This document shows, one piece after another, positions 43,240-52,340 of a stretch of DNA of 64,000 bases. The DNA is taken from assembly GCF_011440395.1 (NCBI RefSeq), contig NZ_JAAOIX010000001.1, positions 186,001 to 250,000 on the forward strand, written 5' to 3'. The stretch comes from Pseudomaricurvus alcaniphilus (GTDB lineage: Bacteria > Pseudomonadota > Gammaproteobacteria > Pseudomonadales > Cellvibrionaceae). The notes under the pieces are model-generated. The model worked only from the letters and a program-made list of their open reading frames with translations. It had not been told where the DNA came from and made no database searches. A program made the translations under genes and the position numbers. The number at the start of each line of letters is the position of its first letter. Position 1 is the stretch's first letter.

Positions 43240-44181
43240 CTACTGTGCTGCGGCGATGGCGGCATCAAACTCCGCCAGGCTCTCGGTAGCAAAGGCATTG
43301 AGGCTGCGATCAATACGCTTGCACAGCCCCGACAACACTTTACCAGGACCACATTCAATAACCTGGGTAATGCCGGCTGCCGCCAGCGCTTTGGTGCAAT
43401 CCACCCACAGTACCGGGGTGTATATCTGCTCGATCATCAGCTCCTTGATTGTTTCCGCACTGGCCTCGGTTTGTGCATTAACATTGTGCACAACGGGCAC
43501 TTCCGGTGCCGAAAATGCCGTCGCCTTTATCTGCTCCGCCAGCTGATCGGCGGCAGGACGCATCAGTTCTGTATGGAAAGGCGCGCTGACCGGCAGCGGC
43601 AAGGCACGCTTGGCGCCAGCTTCCTTGCACTTGTCTATTGCTCTCTCCACAGCACCGGCATGACCGGCAATAACCACCTGGCCGGGCGAATTAAAGTTAA
43701 CCGCCGCCACCACTTCAGACTCCGCCGCCGCCGCACAGGCCGCTTTAATAACATCGTCATCCAGGCCCATAATTGCCGCCATCGCGCCGGTACCCTTCGG
43801 CACCGCTTGCTGCATATACTTGCCGCGCAATTGCACCAGCTTGACCGCGTCCTCAAAGCCAACCACGCCCGCCGCGACCAATGCCGACCACTCACCCAAA
43901 CTGTGGCCGGCCATCAGCGCCGGCTGCGGGGCTCCCTTCTGCTGCCAGGCACGCCAGATCGCAATGCTGGCGGTCAACAACATGGGCTGGGTTCGCTCAG
44001 TCAAGTTCAACTCTTCCTGCGGGCCATTTTGTACCAGTGCCCAAAGGTCGTAACCCAGCACGCCGGATGCCGCGGCAAATGTTTCTTCTACCACGGGGTA
44101 GGAACCAGCCAATTCCGCAAGCATGCCAACTTTTTGAGAACCTTGCCCGGGGAATACGAATGCAAGCTGATTATTTTTCAT
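43240..44181 (-). CDS. fabD: Malonyl-CoA:ACP transacylase
   Basis: A 313-residue transacylase that loads malonyl groups onto ACP. Its active-site Ser is in MAGHSLGEWSAL, and the start LAFVFPGQGSQKVGM is standard. I choose the ATG at 44179-44181; a GTG four codons upstream (44193) is also possible. Upstream, where plsX and fabH normally lie, is only a 114-nt gap with a strong hairpin before rpmF. Confidence 0.95.
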   Translation of the reverse strand: MKNNQLAFVFPGQGSQKVGMLAELAGSYPVVEETFAAASGVLGYDLWALVQNGPQEELNLTERTQPMLLTASIAIWRAWQQKGAPQPALMAGHSLGEWSALVAAGVVGFEDAVKLVQLRGKYMQQAVPKGTGAMAAIMGLDDDVIKAACAAAAESEVVAAVNFNSPGQVVIAGHAGAVERAIDKCKEAGAKRALPLPVSAPFHTELMRPAADQLAEQIKATAFSAPEVPVVHNVNAQTEASAETIKELMIEQIYTPVLWVDCTKALAAAGITQVIECGPGKVLSGLCKRIDRSLNAFATESLAEFDAAIAAAQ

Positions 44182-44234
44182 AATTCTTTTCACTCTGTAG
44201 TTTGTAAGGACGAAGTTTGCTGCGACCTAACGCA

Positions 44235-44260
44235 GAACGGGGACTGTTAAGTCCCCGTTC
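44235..44260 (-). terminator. Perfect 11-bp hairpin between rpmF and fabD
   Basis: GAACGGGGACT at 44235-44245 pairs with AGTCCCCGTTC at 44250-44260 around a 4-nt loop. No T run follows on the minus strand, so it may mark an attenuator or processing site rather than a strong terminator. Confidence 0.55.
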
Positions 44261-44295
44261 CTGAAAAAATACGGTCACCGAAAGTGACTCGTATC

Positions 44296-44478
44296 TTAGT
44301 CGTCTGCGCCAGTATCGACCACTTTCCGGCCTTTATAAAAGCCGTCAGCGGTGACGTGGTGACGAAGGTGTTTTTCACCAGTTGTTGGATCTGTAGAAAG
44401 AGTAGGTCCAGACAGGGCATCGTGTGAACGACGCATACCGCGCTTGGAACGAGTCTTTTTACTTTTTTGAACAGCCAT
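44296..44478 (-). CDS. rpmF: 50S ribosomal protein L32
   Basis: A 60-residue basic protein with the L32 start [20 protein letters not shown] and the typical GEKHLRHHV region. Some L32 proteins carry a four-Cys zinc ribbon; this one has none and so is of the zinc-free kind. It follows yceD by 42 nt on the same strand, as in most bacteria. Confidence 0.98.
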   Translation of the reverse strand: MAVQKSKKTRSKRGMRRSHDALSGPTLSTDPTTGEKHLRHHVTADGFYKGRKVVDTGADD

Positions 44479-44520
44479 CTTGCACTCCTATTACTCAAAG
44501 TCCGCCAGAACCGGGGCGCC

Positions 44521-45051
44521 TCAGGATTTCGGCGAGCCCTTTAATTGCTCCAGCACTTGAAACGGGTTAGCGGAATTGGTCGATTCTTCGACCTCCTCCC
44601 CAAAGCTGGTTTGCGCTATACAGTCCTCGGGGTGATAGGACGCCATAGGCAAACTCAACAGTAATTCATCTTCAATAATTGTATAAAGATCAGCCTGGCC
44701 TTCACCGAGGATCAATGGATCCAGGGTTTTCGGCAACTGCCTGGCACCATCTTCATCCCAGACGATTGCCAGCTTCAGCGTGGCACTGACCGGCACATCG
44801 ACCGGCTCCAGACAGCGCTGGCAGGTAACCTTTAATACACAATCAGCTGACCCGCTTATAATTCGATGCCTTTCCTCATCGACTATAAACTCCAGAACCA
44901 CCCGCACTCCGGAGGAGTCGTCGAGCACCAGAGCAGAGACTCTCTGCAGCTCGGACAGCTTCACTTCACCACTCAAATTCAAGCCCTGTTGGGCAAATTT
45001 ACGCGGATCTATCAGACGCGGTAGAATCGGGTTGGTAGCTGATCTTGACAT
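44521..45051 (-). CDS. yceD: YceD/DUF177 family protein
   Basis: A 176-residue protein of the YceD family, implicated in accumulation of 23S rRNA and co-transcribed with rpmF in most bacteria. The conserved CQRCLEPVDVPV holds the paired Cys motif, and the end LLLSLPMASYHPEDC is also typical, with its late Cys. It diverges from maf. Confidence 0.93.
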   Translation of the reverse strand: MSRSATNPILPRLIDPRKFAQQGLNLSGEVKLSELQRVSALVLDDSSGVRVVLEFIVDEERHRIISGSADCVLKVTCQRCLEPVDVPVSATLKLAIVWDEDGARQLPKTLDPLILGEGQADLYTIIEDELLLSLPMASYHPEDCIAQTSFGEEVEESTNSANPFQVLEQLKGSPKS

Positions 45052-45188
45052 AAGCGCGCAATTCTATGGATAGAGACCTTGCCTGTCAAAGGAAAATACA
45101 CCGAAATTGGCCTGAATTTCAAGGATTTGTATCTATTGCAGCGCAGCGCTAACCTGCGTGGCCCGAAAAAGCCCCAAAGAGACACACT

Positions 45189-45770
45189 ATGGCCCTGATA
45201 ATCCTGGCATCCAGCTCTGCCTACCGGCGCCAACTGATTGAAAAATTGGGCATAAACGCCGAATCCGTAAGCCCGGCTATCGACGAGAGCGCCCTGCCCG
45301 GAGAGAGCCCCCGGGAGCTGGTCGAGCGCCTCTCCACCAGCAAGGCGAAAGCCCTGGCGCGCCGCTTTCCAGAGCATTTGATCATCGGCTCGGACCAGGT
45401 GGCCGAACTCGATGGCAGCCTGATCACCAAACCCGGCAATCACAGCCGCGCGCGCCAGCAATTATTGGCCTGCAACGGCAAGGTGGTGCGTTTTCACACT
45501 GGCCTCTGCCTCTACAACAGCGCCAGCGATCGCCTGCAGTATCGCCTGGCCACCACCGAGGTAAAGTTTCGCCAACTGCAGGAAGACCAGGTCGAGCGCT
45601 ACTTGCGACAGGAGCAACCCTACGATTGCGCCGGCAGCTTTAAGGCTGAAGGCCTGGGCATCTGCCTGTTTGAATACCTGCGCAGCGACGACCCCAGCGC
45701 CCTGATCGGCCTGCCGCTAATCGACCTGACCTCACTGCTGCTAAATGAAGGTATAGAGCTGCCACTCTAA
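45189..45770 (+). CDS. Maf-family nucleoside triphosphate pyrophosphatase (YceF type)
   Basis: A 193-residue Maf protein. The start ILASSSAYRRQLIEKLGI and the SDQVAELDG block are the signatures, with ESPRELVERLSTSKA between them. Maf/YceF proteins hydrolyse non-canonical nucleotides such as m7GTP. The yceF-yceD-rpmF order matches other gammaproteobacteria, where sppA or rluC normally follow; here an unrelated gene follows. Confidence 0.93.
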   Translation: MALIILASSSAYRRQLIEKLGINAESVSPAIDESALPGESPRELVERLSTSKAKALARRFPEHLIIGSDQVAELDGSLITKPGNHSRARQQLLACNGKVVRFHTGLCLYNSASDRLQYRLATTEVKFRQLQEDQVERYLRQEQPYDCAGSFKAEGLGICLFEYLRSDDPSALIGLPLIDLTSLLLNEGIELPL

Positions 45771-45827
45771 CCCTGCCTGGTCGAAACGCGCCCAGGTCAA
45801 GGTTACCGGCAAGCCGTCGCCGGCACC

Positions 45828-46751
45828 CTATTCCTCAGCGAGCCCCATAAGATCAATTTTCAACTCCAGCGCATCCAGCTTTTGGTAGGGTATGGGTTGC
45901 CCCTGGCTGGAAATATGGGTCACCTTGAAAATTCGGGCGCCGCCCCGCTCCTCCACACACTCACAGCGCAGCTTGCGCAACGGCTTGTCCACTGCCGCTT
46001 TCAAACCCACCAGCAGGTAATCCTTCTTGCCAAATGACGGCCAACTGTCCGCCTCGTGCTCCAACTCCAGCCGGATTGACTCCTCGGAAAAATCCCTCAG
46101 CCACGCGGTCATGACCTGGTCAGTACCATTCTTGCAGACTGTGACACACAAATCGGTACTCAAACGGCTGCTTTTACGCGGCTCATGCTCTTCCAGTGAA
46201 CCCAGCGCCACGGTCAGCAACACCACATGCAAGCGAGCGTGAACACCCTCCTGGAGCTGGGAGCGCCGGTACACTTCCGCCTCGCACTTGAGATGTTCAA
46301 CATCACTGGCGAAGCCACTGGACATGAGGACCAAACGGGAGCGTGGGCCGAGCGGCCCCAGCCTGCTGAGTTGTGCCCGGGAATCATAGTCGAGCTGGCG
46401 CTCTTCCCCCGAGGTATCGGGCACTATCAGGGCAAAGCTCTCGATCCGGGTAATATCATGCACTTGCCCGCCTTCACAGATCACCACCCTGATGCCCAGG
46501 TCGTCCGCCTCAAACCGGATATCGCCTGGACGAAACACCCGGTGACCATTGACCTGGTAACCCACCACCAATGTCTCCAGCGAGGAACCTTCTTCATATT
46601 CCTGGTGATAGCGAATGCGACTGCCGATCCTGATTGCCCTGACGAAGCGCTGCAGCTGCAGCAACCGCTGCCGCGCAGGAAAGGCGGCCTCTGACTTGGG
46701 GCCGAGCCCGGACTTGTTGGATTTTAATTTTTTGCTGCCGAAGGAAATCAT
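45828..46751 (-). CDS. PilZ-like domain protein
   Basis: A 307-residue cytoplasmic protein. The C-terminal third (about 205-305) looks like a PilZ domain: EPRKSSRLSTDLCV carries RxxxR, and DFSEESIRLEL sits where DxSxxG is expected but has Ser in place of the Gly. The N-terminal two thirds are unassigned beta-rich sequence resembling the first half of YcgR-like proteins. A c-di-GMP receptor role is possible but uncertain. I use the ATG at 46749-46751; an upstream hydrophobic extension to 46811 is in frame. It converges with maf. Confidence 0.6.
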   Translation of the reverse strand: MISFGSKKLKSNKSGLGPKSEAAFPARQRLLQLQRFVRAIRIGSRIRYHQEYEEGSSLETLVVGYQVNGHRVFRPGDIRFEADDLGIRVVICEGGQVHDITRIESFALIVPDTSGEERQLDYDSRAQLSRLGPLGPRSRLVLMSSGFASDVEHLKCEAEVYRRSQLQEGVHARLHVVLLTVALGSLEEHEPRKSSRLSTDLCVTVCKNGTDQVMTAWLRDFSEESIRLELEHEADSWPSFGKKDYLLVGLKAAVDKPLRKLRCECVEERGGARIFKVTHISSQGQPIPYQKLDALELKIDLMGLAEE

Positions 46752-47433
46752 TGCCAGGACCCGCCAATAATGGAGAAAGTAAAGGACCATTGCAGACACG
46801 CAGCCCGGCAACTTGCCAGACCGCGTCTCGCTACTGCCTTGATTATAGGTATAAATTTCGCAAGCTGCGGATTTTTCAAATCCTGGGCGCTGGCCTGCAG
46901 CGAGCCGACACCACCGCTCCCGCCTGTGCCCTCAAACCTCATATGGCGCCGCTGCCGGATGGCGACATTAAGAGTTCTGCCGAAAACACAGTAAAAAGCC
47001 GGACACCTAAATCCTGGGCTACCGTTGTATAGCATCACGCCCCTGTAAACACCGCCTGGCCGTCCCGGCCTGAAAAACGCACCAATATATAGCTAGCGTG
47101 CACCATAATTTCCCGTAGAAAGCCATTTTCCATCCCAAGCAACCCCATTTAAAAACCGATGACAGCAAGAATTATCCTCGAAAAGACATTCAATATAAAT
47201 TTTATCTAATTGTTTTTTAAGCATATTTTATAACGCACTAATTTAGACCAAACATTATAGTTAACCAGGCATTTAAATTGGATTGATAATTGCAGTGATT
47301 TACTGGGAGAGCAAACGGAAACAGACAGGAACAACTGCGGTCGCCCCTTGATTGTTACCAGGCAATCAGGCGCACAACCGCTCAAAAGTATTTGCACCCG
47401 CAAGGCAACCAATCCAGACTTAAAGGGAACCCC
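46752..47433. other. Upstream region of the molybdoenzyme operon
   Basis: About 680 nt with no convincing gene. It is AT-rich between about 47100 and 47300. It holds the divergent upstream regions of the PilZ-like gene and the molybdoenzyme operon. I found no clear FNR or NarL-type site. Confidence 0.5.
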
Positions 47434-49647
47434 ATGTTATTCGGACGCAGAAAACGCAAGCCCATCGTTATTCCCCAGAAAAAAGTCGCTGAATGGAAAT
47501 ACACGACCTGCAACTACTGTTCGACTGGCTGTTCCATTGAAATCGGCCTGGATGAAAACAAGCGCATCGTCACCAGCCGCGGCCACGCCGGCGCCGACGT
47601 CAACCGCGGCAAGCTCTGCATCAAAGGCTTGCTGGAACACGAACTGTTCAACTCGCCGGGCCGCGGCACCCAGCCCCTGATGCGTAACAAGTTCCACGAG
47701 CAGTTCCAGCCTACCGACTGGGACACGGCATTTGACCGTACCGCCGGGAAGATCAAGGACATCCAGAACAAATACGGCCGCGACAGCTTTGCCGTGGTGT
47801 CGACCGGACAGTTACTGACCGAAGAATTCTACACTCTCGGCAAGCTGGTACGTGGCTGTATTGGCACCAACAATTACGACGGCAACACCACTCTCTGCAT
47901 GGCTTCCGCCGTATCCGGTTACAAGCGTTCATTTGGCTCCGATGGCCCACCCGGCTGCTACGCAGACTTCGAATACACCGAATGCCTGATGGCCTTTGGC
48001 TCCAACTTGCCGGAACAGCACCCGATCATTTACTGGCGCTTGAAAGAAGCCAAGGAAAAGCGCAGCTTTCCCCTGATCGTGATCGATCCCCGGGTCACCA
48101 TGCTGGCCCAGTTTGCCGATATCCACCTGCCCATTACCCCCGGTACCGACTGTGTGCTGATCAACAGCATGTTGCACGTCATTTTCAAGGAAGGGCTGGA
48201 AGACCGGGCCTACCTGGAAGCGCACACCAACAACCTGGCCGAACTGGAAGCCCTGGTGGGCCAGAAAAAGTACGACCCCAAGATCGCCCAGCACGAGTGC
48301 GGCATCGATGAAGACCGCATTCGCACCGTGGCGCGCCTCTACGCCAGGGCCAAGTCGTCCATGGCCATCTGGACCATGGGTATCAACCAGTCGACTCACG
48401 GTTCCGACGGGGTTGCCAACATCAACAACCTCAACCTGGTGACCGGCAATATCGGCAAGCCCGGCGGCACCAGCCTCTCCATTACCGGCCAGTGCAACGC
48501 CATGGGCACCCGCGAGTGGTCTTCCTGCTCCGGCCTGCCCGGCTACCGGCTGCTGGAAAAAGAAGAGCACCGCCAGGAGATCGCCGATTTCTGGGGGATC
48601 GACCCGGAGTTTTTCCCCAAACAGCGGGGCATGGCCCAGACCGATATATTTCCCGCCATCGAAACCGGGGAGATCAAGGGGCTGTGGCTGGTGGCCACCA
48701 ACCCCATGACCTCCATGCCCAACACCGCCCGCATTCGCAAGGCCATGGAAAAGCTGGAATTCCTGGTGGTGCAGGACTGCTACGAAGACGTGGAGACCAA
48801 CCAGTACTCCCACGTCTACTTCCCCGCCGCGGTTTGGGCGGAGAAAGAGGGTTGCCACACCAATACCGAGCGCCGGGTCAACCTGATTCGCAACGCCCTG
48901 CCGCCGTTTGCCAACGCCAAACCGGACTTCTGGATCTTCAACCAGATGGCCAAGCGCTTCGAGCACGGCGCACTGATTCGCTTCCCGGACACTCCCGAAG
49001 GGGCATTCGAAGAGATGAAGCAGCTGTCCGTGGGCAGTGAGCGCACCCTCGACATCTCCGGCATGAGCTACGACAAGATTGAGGCCGCCCGCGGTATCCA
49101 GTGGCCCTACCGAGCGGCGGAAGAGGGTCGCAAGGGCCAGAACGGCCTCAAGGGCGACCCGCGACTGTACACCGATGGCAAGTTCCAGACGCCCAACGGC
49201 AAGGCCAACCTGATCTGCGTGGACTTTATCAACAACAATGAGCAGCCCTGCGAAGAGTACCCGTTCTGGCTCAACAGCGGCCGGGTAGTGGAACACTTCC
49301 ACACCCGTACCCGCACCGGCAAAATCGGCAACTGCAACAAGTTCAGCCCCACGCCCTATATGGAGATGAACCCGGATGCCGCCGAGGAGCTGGGTGTCAA
49401 GCACCAGGAATACGTGCGTTTGACTTCCCGCCGCGGCGACGCCGTGGTGATGGTGCAGCTGACCCACCGGGTGGCCCGCAACGCGGTCTTTATTCCCTTC
49501 CACTTCTACGACTGCGTCAATCGCCTCACCCTCGGCCTGCTCGACCCCTACTCGCGCCAGCCGGCCTTTAAACAGTGTGCCGCACGCATTGAAAAAGTAG
49601 ACCAGCGCGAAGCCGCCCGTCTCAACGCCGAACGCCGCACCTTTTAA
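47434..49647 (+). CDS. Cytoplasmic Mo-bisPGD oxidoreductase, NasA/NapA-like catalytic subunit
   Basis: A 737-residue molybdopterin oxidoreductase without a Tat signal, so it should stay in the cytoplasm. Cys26, Cys29, Cys33 and Cys62 bind the proximal [4Fe-4S] cluster. The Mo ligand is Cys155 in TTLCMASAVSGYKRSFGSDG, and the block from there through GSNLPEQHPIIYWR closely resembles assimilatory nitrate reductases (NarB/NasA). Selenocysteine is not used. The last domain is the MPT-binding beta barrel. The ATG follows AAGGG. Nitrate is a plausible substrate, but SoeA-like sulfite oxidation or another oxyanion is not excluded. It is 17 nt upstream of its fused electron-transfer partner, and no NarJ-type chaperone is present. 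Confidence 0.82.
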   Translation: MLFGRRKRKPIVIPQKKVAEWKYTTCNYCSTGCSIEIGLDENKRIVTSRGHAGADVNRGKLCIKGLLEHELFNSPGRGTQPLMRNKFHEQFQPTDWDTAFDRTAGKIKDIQNKYGRDSFAVVSTGQLLTEEFYTLGKLVRGCIGTNNYDGNTTLCMASAVSGYKRSFGSDGPPGCYADFEYTECLMAFGSNLPEQHPIIYWRLKEAKEKRSFPLIVIDPRVTMLAQFADIHLPITPGTDCVLINSMLHVIFKEGLEDRAYLEAHTNNLAELEALVGQKKYDPKIAQHECGIDEDRIRTVARLYARAKSSMAIWTMGINQSTHGSDGVANINNLNLVTGNIGKPGGTSLSITGQCNAMGTREWSSCSGLPGYRLLEKEEHRQEIADFWGIDPEFFPKQRGMAQTDIFPAIETGEIKGLWLVATNPMTSMPNTARIRKAMEKLEFLVVQDCYEDVETNQYSHVYFPAAVWAEKEGCHTNTERRVNLIRNALPPFANAKPDFWIFNQMAKRFEHGALIRFPDTPEGAFEEMKQLSVGSERTLDISGMSYDKIEAARGIQWPYRAAEEGRKGQNGLKGDPRLYTDGKFQTPNGKANLICVDFINNNEQPCEEYPFWLNSGRVVEHFHTRTRTGKIGNCNKFSPTPYMEMNPDAAEELGVKHQEYVRLTSRRGDAVVMVQLTHRVARNAVFIPFHFYDCVNRLTLGLLDPYSRQPAFKQCAARIEKVDQREAARLNAERRTF

Positions 49648-49664
49648 TCACAGGATTACCGCTG

Positions 49665-51695
49665 ATGACTACTGCAGAGAACCCCGCTTTGGAAAATACA
49701 GTCATGAATTCCGCCCGCCCCGAGTTGGGCCGGGATCTGGGCGCCGCCAGCGTCGAAATTTTCGATCCACGCGACATCAAACCCGTGGTCAAGGCCGAGG
49801 ACGCCGCCAAGGCCAGCCACTGGGAGTTGCGCACCCAGGAGCAACCCTACGCCTTTCTCAGCGATAAAAAGGTCGATGATGCCAACCGCTACGGCCAGAA
49901 AATCGACCTGGTGGACCTCACTGGCTTACCCGCCGGTCGCTCCATGTTTATCAATGAAAACCCCGACGTGGGCATCAACCCCAACCGCAACAAACAACAC
50001 GGCTTCTTCTTTACCGCCGACAACTGCATCGGCTGCCACGCCTGTGAAGCGGCCTGCAGCGAAAAGAATGACAACCCGACCCACCTGGCGTTTCGCTCGG
50101 TCGGTTACGTCGAAGGCGGCAGCTACCCCGATTACAAGCGCATGAACATCTCCATGGCCTGCAATCACTGCGACGACCCGGTGTGCCTGAAAGGCTGCCC
50201 CACCCGCGCCTACACCAAGCACGTCGAATACGGTGCGGTGCTGCAGGACCCGGAAACCTGCTTTGGCTGCGGCTACTGCACCTGGGTCTGCCCCTACAAC
50301 GCGCCGCAACTGGACCCGATCAAGGGCCAGGTGTCCAAGTGCAATATGTGTGTCGATCGCCTCGAAGTGGGCCTCAAGCCCGCCTGTGTCTCGGCCTGTG
50401 TCGGCAATGCGCTGGACTTCGGTGTAGTGGAAAATATCCCGGAAAATCGCGAGCAAGCCAAAGTGTCCATTCCCGGTTTTCCCGATCCGGAAATCACCCA
50501 CCCCAATATTCGCTTCCAGCAGACCAATGTCCTGCCCATCGAAATGACCCGCACCGACTCCATGCCGGTCAAGTATCACAAGAACAACAAAGGAGAATAC
50601 AAGCCGGTCATCGACCAGAAAAAAGGCAAGGAAGTACACTGGAATTTCGCTCGCCTCAGCTCCCGGGAAAACCCGCTGGTGATTTTCACCCTGGCCATGC
50701 AGGCGGTGATGGGCACTTTTGCCCTGTTTTTCCTCGGTAACCAATTGGGCATCGGCGTACTCAGTGAGTTCGCGGCCAGCAACGTCTACCTGCCACTGTT
50801 GATCGTCTGTCTGGGCATCGGCGCCGTGGGTAACTTTATGTCTGCCATGCACCTGGGCAAGCCGCACCGCTTTTATCGTGGTTTCAACAACCTGCGTCAC
50901 TCACCCATGTCCCGGGAGATCCTCGGGGTGGCGGGCTTTATGGCGACTCTCGGTTTCCACACTTTATTTTCCCTGCCCGCCAACGAGGTGGTGCAGTCGC
51001 TCTATAGTGGTGTGTTCGGCAGCGACATCAGCGCCCTGATCAGCCTCTCCACCAGCGCCACCATCGCCACGGTGTTCGGCTACCTGTGCATCGCCTTCAC
51101 CTTGTTTGGCCTCTACTACATGACCCGCTGCTACCGCATCAAGGCGCGCCCCTTCTGGAATCACTACCAGGTCAGCACCTCCTTTGTGGGTAACGTGATC
51201 GCCCTCGGCGCCCTGCTGGGCGGCGGCACTATGGTGGCCAGCCTCGCCATTAGCGGCGCCGATTACCAGTTGGCACTGCTGACCAGCGGTGCACTGATGG
51301 CGGCCGGTATCGCCCTGGAAGGGTTTGGCCTGATCATGCACAACCGCGACCTGAGCCGCGCCGAACACGAGGGCGCAGCCTCCCACTACGTGCAGCGCAC
51401 CACCTTCGGCAAGACCTATATCCTGCGCAATGTACTGATGGCGGCGAATCTGGGCCTGGCCCTGGCCCTGCTTCTGAGCGGCTCTGCCAGTGTGCTGGCC
51501 CTGGCCGGCTGGGTGCTGGTGGGCTTGACTTTGGTGTTTACCAGCACCGTTGGCCGCGCCCTGTTCTACGTACTGGTGATCCCGACCACCATGCCCGGCG
51601 CCTTCTTCTGGAAGAACAAGGGCTTCGAGGAACACGCCCGGGATATCGGCCTGGCGCATATGCCCCAGGTGGGTGTCGTGCCCGATCTGCACTGA
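49665..51695 (+). CDS. Fused [4Fe-4S] subunit and DmsC-like membrane anchor
   Basis: A 676-residue fusion of the B and C subunits of a DMSO-reductase-type complex. Residues 121-245 have sixteen Cys in four clusters (121/124/127/131, 166/169/174/178, 199/202/205/209, 226/229/241/245). Residues about 335-670 are a DmsC-like anchor with about eight helices that would exchange electrons with quinones. DmsB-type proteins normally start close to the first cluster; here about 110 extra residues come first. With the cytoplasmic catalytic subunit this makes a two-gene, quinone-linked, inward-facing enzyme. Fusion of B and C is uncommon in my experience. Confidence 0.85.
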   Translation: MTTAENPALENTVMNSARPELGRDLGAASVEIFDPRDIKPVVKAEDAAKASHWELRTQEQPYAFLSDKKVDDANRYGQKIDLVDLTGLPAGRSMFINENPDVGINPNRNKQHGFFFTADNCIGCHACEAACSEKNDNPTHLAFRSVGYVEGGSYPDYKRMNISMACNHCDDPVCLKGCPTRAYTKHVEYGAVLQDPETCFGCGYCTWVCPYNAPQLDPIKGQVSKCNMCVDRLEVGLKPACVSACVGNALDFGVVENIPENREQAKVSIPGFPDPEITHPNIRFQQTNVLPIEMTRTDSMPVKYHKNNKGEYKPVIDQKKGKEVHWNFARLSSRENPLVIFTLAMQAVMGTFALFFLGNQLGIGVLSEFAASNVYLPLLIVCLGIGAVGNFMSAMHLGKPHRFYRGFNNLRHSPMSREILGVAGFMATLGFHTLFSLPANEVVQSLYSGVFGSDISALISLSTSATIATVFGYLCIAFTLFGLYYMTRCYRIKARPFWNHYQVSTSFVGNVIALGALLGGGTMVASLAISGADYQLALLTSGALMAAGIALEGFGLIMHNRDLSRAEHEGAASHYVQRTTFGKTYILRNVLMAANLGLALALLLSGSASVLALAGWVLVGLTLVFTSTVGRALFYVLVIPTTMPGAFFWKNKGFEEHARDIGLAHMPQVGVVPDLH

Positions 51696-51896
51696 AACCT
51701 CAGCCCTTGCCCCAATCACACTTGTGGTCGGGGCCAGGGCTGAAAACACGCAGCTGCAGCAACTGGTCATGCCTAACAGTTGACGTCAGCGGTTAATGTG
51801 AACAGTTAAAAACAGTTGCAGTCAGTACACTCTAATTGCACTCTTTGCACTCTACCAACATCTGAAATCACCTTGCAGCAACGGTACTTCTGGCCC

Positions 51897-52292
51897 ATGA
51901 CTCTCACGGACATCATCGACAAAACCTGCCTGATCGGCCTCTCCTATTTCAACTTGCAGGAAGAACTGGTGAAACAATCACAGTTGGCGGGGGTGGTGGT
52001 CGCGGCGAACGAGGAAGACGGTATCTCGGTACAACTGCAAAGCGCAGGCGCAGACAGCAAGGGCGAGGATGGCAAACCAGCCATATTTATCTTGCCGCCG
52101 TCACTGAGCTGCTGGTTTCACGCCCCCAAGGGCCACTTCCGCAACCCCGCCACCCAGGTGGACATACGCGACCCGGACTACCTGGTTACCTGGGACATCT
52201 ACCAAACCCAGGACAACAGCCAGGAAGGCCAGCACGAGTGGTGGGAGTGGGTACCGCGCACCGCGCCGCCGCAGGTGGGCCAACCAGAGTAA
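51897..52292 (+). CDS. Conserved protein of unknown function
   Basis: A 131-residue acidic soluble protein that I do not recognise by name. It has the start MTLTDIIDKTCLIGLSYFN, then a short beta-rich domain with LAGVVVAANEEDGIS, PPSLSCWFHAPKG, the block PDYLVTWDIYQ and a terminal HEWWEWVPRT. The clear block structure suggests a conserved family. I use the ATG at 51897; a longer in-frame form to 51816 is less likely. It lies 200 nt after the anchor gene and need not belong to the operon. Confidence 0.55.
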   Translation: MTLTDIIDKTCLIGLSYFNLQEELVKQSQLAGVVVAANEEDGISVQLQSAGADSKGEDGKPAIFILPPSLSCWFHAPKGHFRNPATQVDIRDPDYLVTWDIYQTQDNSQEGQHEWWEWVPRTAPPQVGQPE

Positions 52293-52340
52293 TACTGCTG
52301 CCGCCACCCGTTCGCTGGCTGCAAACCGACGACAGCTGCA

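Noticed and set aside
46752-47433. Molybdenum-cofactor riboswitch upstream of the molybdoenzyme operon
   Set aside because: Position would suit it, but I could not trace the conserved stems, so it is not claimed.
47929-49503. 524-residue open frame opposite the molybdoenzyme gene
   Set aside because: Antisense to a conserved catalytic subunit with intact motifs. Such long shadows are common in GC-rich genes.
47434-49647. Selenocysteine formate dehydrogenase
   Set aside because: No in-frame TGA occurs; the Mo ligand position is Cys155, and the surrounding block looks like nitrate reductases.
50964-51770. 268-residue open frame opposite the fused anchor gene
   Set aside because: Low-complexity His/Gln/Gly-rich antisense reading of a gene for a membrane protein.
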